Source of the DNA: an uncultured Slackia sp. | GTDB taxonomy: Bacteria > Actinomycetota > Coriobacteriia > Coriobacteriales > Eggerthellaceae | Direction: 5' to 3' | DNA: 64,000 nucleotides | Assembly: GCA_934661005.1 (NCBI GenBank) | Contig: CAKUIK010000005.1 | Location: forward strand, 1-64,000 | In this document: piece after piece, positions 59,910-64,000 of the stretch | How the letters are laid out: each line of letters starts with the position of its first letter | How positions within the stretch are numbered: the stretch's first letter is position 1 | Made by a program: the position numbers and the translations under genes | Notes under the pieces: generated by a model | Seen by the model: only the letters and a program-made list of their open reading frames with translations | Databases searched by the model: none | Told to the model about the DNA's origin: nothing

Positions 59910-61379
59910 ATGGAACTCGAAATTGGACGTGTAATTGAGGCATGCGGCGCTCGCGTGCTGGTCGAGCCGGCGAGCCGCGAGGCTGTGGCCGTGGACCTTA
60001 CGTGGGACTCCCGCGAGGTTCGCGCAGGCTTCGTATATGCGGCCATTGTTGGCGAACGCGTCGATGGCCATACGTTTGCAGCTTGCGCAATTGAGGCGGG
60101 TGCCGTGGCGGTGCTGTGCACGCGCGAGCTCGACGACGATGCGCTTGAAGCGGCCCGTGCCGCAGGAGCCTGCGTATTAATGGTCGCCGATGTAGCCATC
60201 GCCATTGCCGAGATTGCCGCCGCATGGCGTGCGAAGCTCGGCGCCATGGTCATTGGCGTTACCGGCTCGGTGGGCAAGACCACCACCAAGGGCCTTGTGC
60301 GTGACATCCTTTCCACGAAATACGAGACGTGGGCGACGAAAGGCAATTTCAACAACGAGCTCGGCGCTCCCTACACGGTGCTCACCGCGCCGGCGACGAC
60401 CCAGATGCTCGTTGTCGAGATGGGCATGGACCGCCCGGGGCAAATCGCGCATCTCGCTGCCATGGCGAAGCCGAGCTTGGGCGTGGTGTCCATCGTGGGA
60501 ACGTCCCACTTGGAATATCTGAAGACCCGCGACAACATTGCGCTTGCGAAGGCGGAGCTGCTCGACGCGCTGCCTGAAGGCGGTTGGGCGTTTTTGAATG
60601 CGGGCTGCGATAAGTCGGCGTTCATGGCGGAGCATTCGCGCCTTGCCGAGCGCGGCGTGAAGGCATGCGCATTTTCGGCACTTGGCGAGCCCGACGCCTC
60701 GCTGGGCGTATGGGCTGCCGATAGCGCCGTATGGGCGGAAGGCATCGCGATTGACTCCGAAGGCCGCCCGGGCTTCACGCTGTGCGCCCGTGGCGAAATC
60801 GTGGGCGGCGAACGCTGCCGCGCGCAGGTCGCGCTTTCGCTGCGCGGTGCGCAAAACGTTTCGAATGCGTGCGGAGCCGCCGCGGTATGCATCGCCGCCG
60901 GCATGGATTTCTCTGAGGTCGCCGCGGCCTTGGGCCAGGCGCAGCCCGAAGCGGGCCGAGCCGAGCTCGTGCGCGCGAAGTGCGGCGCCGTGGTGTTCAA
61001 TGACGCCTACAATGCCGCGCCCGAATCGATGTGCGCCGCTCTTGCCACGCTTGCATCGTATGAAACCGCAGGCCGTCGCATCGCGGTGCTCGGTGATATG
61101 GGCGAGCTTGGGCTGTCGAGCGTCGAGGGCCACGCGAAAGCTGGACGCGCTGCCGCCGAGGCCGGCATCGACGTGCTCGTGTGCGTAGGCGATCTGTCAC
61201 GCGGCATGGCTCGTGCCGCCGAAGAAGCAGGCATGCCAGCCGATCGCATCATGTGCGTGCGTGACGCCGACGAGGCGCTCGCCTCAGTTGCAAAAACTAT
61301 TTCCGAAGGCGACACCGTGTTGGTTAAAGCCTCGCACTATATGGGCCTTGATCGAGTTGTTGAAGGGATCATCGAATAA
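59910..61379 (+). CDS. murF: UDP-MurNAc-tripeptide:D-Ala-D-Ala ligase MurF
   Basis: Adds D-Ala-D-Ala to the UDP-MurNAc-tripeptide (489 aa). N-terminal uridine-binding domain with LTWDSREVRAGFVYAAIVG, ATP-binding P-loop GVTGSVGKTTTKGL (~113-126), NFNNELGAPYTVL (MurF signature, distinguishing it from MurE) and NDAYNAAPESM in the C-terminal half. It directly follows ftsI; the murE gene that usually separates them is missing here. Its last base is shared with the mraY start codon. Confidence 0.95.
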   Translation: MELEIGRVIEACGARVLVEPASREAVAVDLTWDSREVRAGFVYAAIVGERVDGHTFAACAIEAGAVAVLCTRELDDDALEAARAAGACVLMVADVAIAIAEIAAAWRAKLGAMVIGVTGSVGKTTTKGLVRDILSTKYETWATKGNFNNELGAPYTVLTAPATTQMLVVEMGMDRPGQIAHLAAMAKPSLGVVSIVGTSHLEYLKTRDNIALAKAELLDALPEGGWAFLNAGCDKSAFMAEHSRLAERGVKACAFSALGEPDASLGVWAADSAVWAEGIAIDSEGRPGFTLCARGEIVGGERCRAQVALSLRGAQNVSNACGAAAVCIAAGMDFSEVAAALGQAQPEAGRAELVRAKCGAVVFNDAYNAAPESMCAALATLASYETAGRRIAVLGDMGELGLSSVEGHAKAGRAAAEAGIDVLVCVGDLSRGMARAAEEAGMPADRIMCVRDADEALASVAKTISEGDTVLVKASHYMGLDRVVEGIIE

Positions 61380-62446
61380 TGCTGAGCTCACTGTTTTCTG
61401 CCTACCCGTCGTTTCAGGTATTCCTCGGCTTCATCGTTGCCACGGCTCTGACCATGGCGCTTATGCCGGCCTGGATTCGCCTGCTCACCCGCACGCACAT
61501 TGGGCAGCAGGTGCGCGCCGACGGACCGCAGAGCCATTTGGTGAAGCAGGGCACGCCTACCATGGGCGGCGTCATTATGCTCATCGCCATCGTGATTACC
61601 GTGCTTTTGGTGGTGCCTCCTTCGTGGGAATTCGTCGCGGCTCTTCTCGCGACGCTGTGCACCGCGGCGCTTGGCCTGTTCGACGATGCCGAAAAGGTCA
61701 TTCACGAGCGCTCTTTGGGCCTGACCCCTAAAGGCAAGCTCATCGGTCAGTTTGCCATCGCGACCTTGTTCACGCTTTATGTGGTGAATTGGCTCGGCAT
61801 CGCGCCCACCGTGCAAATCCCGTTTTTGCAGCCGTGGGACTTCGGCGTGCTCACCACGTCTATCCCGTGTCCTTTCTGCCCCGATGGCTTCCTTGACATT
61901 CCGTGGCTGTACCTCGTGTTTTGCTACCTGCTTATCATCGGTATGTCCAATGCGGTGAATTTGACCGACGGCCTCGACGGCTTGGCTGCCGGAACCGTCA
62001 TGGTCGTTATGATTGTCATGGCCGCCATCGCGTATCGCGAGAACATGCTGCCCATGGCCGTGTTCGCCGCCACCATGGCGGGCGCCTGCGTTGGCTTTTT
62101 GTGGTTCAACGCGTATCCGGCCGATATTTTCATGGGCGACACGGGTTCGCTCGCGCTGGGTTCGGCGCTTGCCTGCATCGCCATCATCACCAAGACCGAG
62201 GTGTTCTCGCTCATTATCGGCGGCCTGTTCGTCGCCGAGGCCTGCTCGGTCATTCTGCAGGTCGTGTACTACAAGCGCACGAAGAAGCGCTTGTTCCTCA
62301 TGGCGCCTTTGCACCACCACTTCGAGAAGAAGGGCTGGAGCGAGACGAAGGTCGTCATTCGATTCTGGATTGTTTCGGGCGCGCTTGCCGGCTTCGGCTT
62401 CGTGCTGTTCTTCATTCAGCCCATCGTTATGGGCGTAGTTGCTTAA
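61379..62446 (+). CDS. mraY: Phospho-N-acetylmuramoyl-pentapeptide transferase MraY
   Basis: Makes lipid I from UDP-MurNAc-pentapeptide and undecaprenyl phosphate (355 aa, about ten spans). Motifs: QGTPTMGGVIML, LGLFDDAEKV (catalytic DD), NAVNLTDGLDGLAAG, FMGDTGSLALG and the HHHFEKKGWSETKVV loop. The ATG overlaps the murF stop by one base. An added segment near 160-175 (VLTTSIPCPFCPDGFLDIP, with two Cys) looks like a local insertion relative to the usual family. Confidence 0.97.
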   Translation: MLSSLFSAYPSFQVFLGFIVATALTMALMPAWIRLLTRTHIGQQVRADGPQSHLVKQGTPTMGGVIMLIAIVITVLLVVPPSWEFVAALLATLCTAALGLFDDAEKVIHERSLGLTPKGKLIGQFAIATLFTLYVVNWLGIAPTVQIPFLQPWDFGVLTTSIPCPFCPDGFLDIPWLYLVFCYLLIIGMSNAVNLTDGLDGLAAGTVMVVMIVMAAIAYRENMLPMAVFAATMAGACVGFLWFNAYPADIFMGDTGSLALGSALACIAIITKTEVFSLIIGGLFVAEACSVILQVVYYKRTKKRLFLMAPLHHHFEKKGWSETKVVIRFWIVSGALAGFGFVLFFIQPIVMGVVA

Positions 62447-62470
62447 ACGCTAACTGAAAGGGATCGTGTC

Positions 62471-63931
62471 ATGGGCACTTCTATCATCGAAGGAACCAAG
62501 GCCGCGCCAGCGTGCTGGGGCGACGTGCTTATTCTGGGCCTGGGCAAAAGCGGCAAGGCGGCCGCGACGTATTGCCTGAATTTGCTCGGCGGCCGCGTGA
62601 AGAGCGTGACCATCGCTGCGGGCGAGAAAAACGACGCCGCGCTCGAATTCGCCGCGCACTGCGAGGCACTTGGCGCGCACGTGGTGTTCGACATGTACAC
62701 GTTCAAAGACGTCTATGACGTATGCATTGTGAGCCCGGGCATTTCCCAGTTCTCCCGTTTCTACGAAAACGCGAAGGCGGCATCGACTGAAGTGATTTCC
62801 GAAGTGGAATTCGCCTGGCGCGAAAGCCCCGCTGAAAGCCGTTGGGTTGCCGTGACGGGAACCAACGGCAAAACCACCACCACGTCCCTTATCACGCACA
62901 TCCTGAAGTGCGCGGGCGAGCGCGTTGCCGCCGTGGGCAACATTGGCAATACGTGCATCGAGGCCGTGGGTAATAATGAGGCCGACGTGTATGTCTGCGA
63001 GGCGAGCTCGTTCCAGCTGGCGAGCTGCCATGCGTTTGCGCCCGAGGTCGCCGTGCTGCTCAACATCACGCCCGACCACCTGTATTGGCACATGACATTC
63101 GAGGCGTACGCAGAGGCGAAAAAGCAGGTCTACGCGAACCTGGGCAAGAATCGGGGCACGCTCGTCATCGACGCGGTGTGCGACGTGACGCGTGATTGCG
63201 TGAAAGAATTCAAAAACGACCCCAAGCGCGCATTCGGCTATATTCCCGTGGGTTGCGCCGCCGGCATCGACCATTCCATGAAAGACGCTTGCGGCTCTGA
63301 GAATGCGGCGTTTCTCGATGGTGATATGCTGCGCGTCGATTTCAATGGCGAGGAAGTTGAGCTCGTGCGTGAGGGCGAGCTTCTTATCAAGGGCGAGCAC
63401 AACGTGTCCAATGCGCTTGCGTCGGCTTCGGCCGCGCTCGCATGCGGCGTCGATGCCGCGAAGGTGCGCGAAGGCCTTATGACGTTCATGCCCCTTGAGC
63501 ACCGCCTGGAGCCTTGCGGCGAAATCGATGGCGTGAAATTCGTGAACGACTCCAAGGCAACCAACGTCGACGCCACGTTGAAGGCGCTTTCGGCGTTTGC
63601 TCCCCAGACCGCGATTTTCTTGCTTGGCGGCAACGACAAGGGTACCGACCTCGATGAGCTCGTCGAGGCGTGCGATGCGGAATGCAAGGCCGTGGTGTGC
63701 TTCGGCGCGGCGGGCGAGCGCTTCTTCAACGCATTCGCGAATGCGGGCGTGGAGCATGTTCGCGTGGAGCATATGGAAGACGCGCTCGATATGGCGATTT
63801 CTATGGCTCAGTCCGGCGATGAAGTCGTGCTGTCTCCGGCTTGCTCCTCATTTGACGAGTTCGATTCGTTCGAGCATCGCGGCAAGGTCTTCAAGCAGCT
63901 CGTGGCGTTTCGCGCAAGCAATGCCCGCTAG
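62471..63931 (+). CDS. murD: UDP-MurNAc-L-Ala:D-Glu ligase MurD
   Basis: Adds D-glutamate to UDP-MurNAc-L-Ala (486 aa). N-terminal LILGLGKSGKAAATYCL, central P-loop VTGTNGKTTTTSLITH (~132-147), CEASSFQL, LNITPDHLYWHM, GEHNVSNALAS, and C-terminal FVNDSKATNVDATLKAL plus FLLGGNDKG. All Mur-ligase landmarks are present. ATG follows GAAAGGGATC. It ends 69 bases before the window edge; ftsW and murG would be the expected next genes. Confidence 0.95.
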   Translation: MGTSIIEGTKAAPACWGDVLILGLGKSGKAAATYCLNLLGGRVKSVTIAAGEKNDAALEFAAHCEALGAHVVFDMYTFKDVYDVCIVSPGISQFSRFYENAKAASTEVISEVEFAWRESPAESRWVAVTGTNGKTTTTSLITHILKCAGERVAAVGNIGNTCIEAVGNNEADVYVCEASSFQLASCHAFAPEVAVLLNITPDHLYWHMTFEAYAEAKKQVYANLGKNRGTLVIDAVCDVTRDCVKEFKNDPKRAFGYIPVGCAAGIDHSMKDACGSENAAFLDGDMLRVDFNGEEVELVREGELLIKGEHNVSNALASASAALACGVDAAKVREGLMTFMPLEHRLEPCGEIDGVKFVNDSKATNVDATLKALSAFAPQTAIFLLGGNDKGTDLDELVEACDAECKAVVCFGAAGERFFNAFANAGVEHVRVEHMEDALDMAISMAQSGDEVVLSPACSSFDEFDSFEHRGKVFKQLVAFRASNAR

Positions 63932-64000
63932 GTTGTAGCTGGTGGCTCGAGCGATGCGCGCCGGCTCATCTGCCGGTTTTCCTGAATTGAATAGAAGAAG

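Overview
The window looks like the chromosome of a high-GC, anaerobic Actinomycetota of class Coriobacteriia, most likely family Eggerthellaceae (Slackia/Eggerthella-like). This is inferred from gene content, not from a database search. The pointers are a Tat-exported FAD reductase with an FMN-binding lipoprotein, LuxR regulators with multi-span membrane N-termini, DUF5692, a soluble four-subunit [NiFe] hydrogenase, paired YhgE/Pip proteins, and actinobacterial-style leaderless starts. There is no rRNA operon, CRISPR array, prophage or recognisable transposase.

Layout. 0.2-13.3 kb: threonine-aldolase-like enzyme; two coupled YhgE/Pip membrane proteins; DHA2-type MFS exporter; a membrane LuxR regulator divergent from a three-gene ABC-2 exporter operon. 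13.8-19.3 kb: DUF5692 membrane protein; a TetR regulator divergent from an FMN lipoprotein / FAD reductase / six-span membrane protein operon; tRNA-Arg. 19.4-27.6 kb: RlmD-type methyltransferase, cyclophilin, TPR protein, ndk, then a bidirectional-type [NiFe] hydrogenase operon (two electron-transfer subunits, small and large subunit). 27.9-33.6 kb: TetR regulator divergent from acyl-CoA dehydrogenase-fixA-fixB-fixC-fixX. 34.0-37.0 kb: class I aminotransferase and a PutP-like sodium symporter. 37.2-41.8 kb: translation/export block: tRNA-Tyr, -Thr, -Met, tuf, rpmG, tRNA-Trp, secE, nusG, rplK, rplA. 41.9-49.1 kb: map, murJ, nadK, DUF1846, pyrG. 49.2-54.6 kb: a 5.3 kb segment bounded by a 24-bp perfect direct repeat and holding an exported M14 carboxypeptidase and a membrane LuxR regulator. 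54.8-63.9 kb: xerD and the start of the division/cell-wall (dcw) cluster mraZ-rsmH-ftsL-ftsI-murF-mraY-murD, which runs to the window edge.

How the parts fit. The hydrogenase, the acyl-CoA dehydrogenase/Fix module and the exported flavoprotein reductase point to an anaerobic energy metabolism built on hydrogen/NAD(P)H exchange, flavin-based electron transfer and extracytoplasmic respiration of small organic acceptors. The acyl-CoA dehydrogenase/fix operon shares the codon preferences of tuf and the ribosomal proteins, which suggests very high expression.

The least explained material is between genes. (1) Two, perhaps three, members of an inverted-repeat family (8.35, 13.61 and 55.8 kb). (2) A 350-bp locus at 33.65-34.0 kb where one cassette occurs twice in opposite orientation, each copy inside a different pair of inverted repeats. 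(3) Two tandem 23S-like L1-binding hairpins between rplK and rplA. (4) The direct-repeat-bounded peptidase/regulator module. (5) Extra MraZ boxes facing the wrong way upstream of mraZ. (6) A 25-bp hairpin direct repeat around a tRNA-like relic at 45.4-45.7 kb. All coordinates and motif matches were read by eye; no similarity search was possible.
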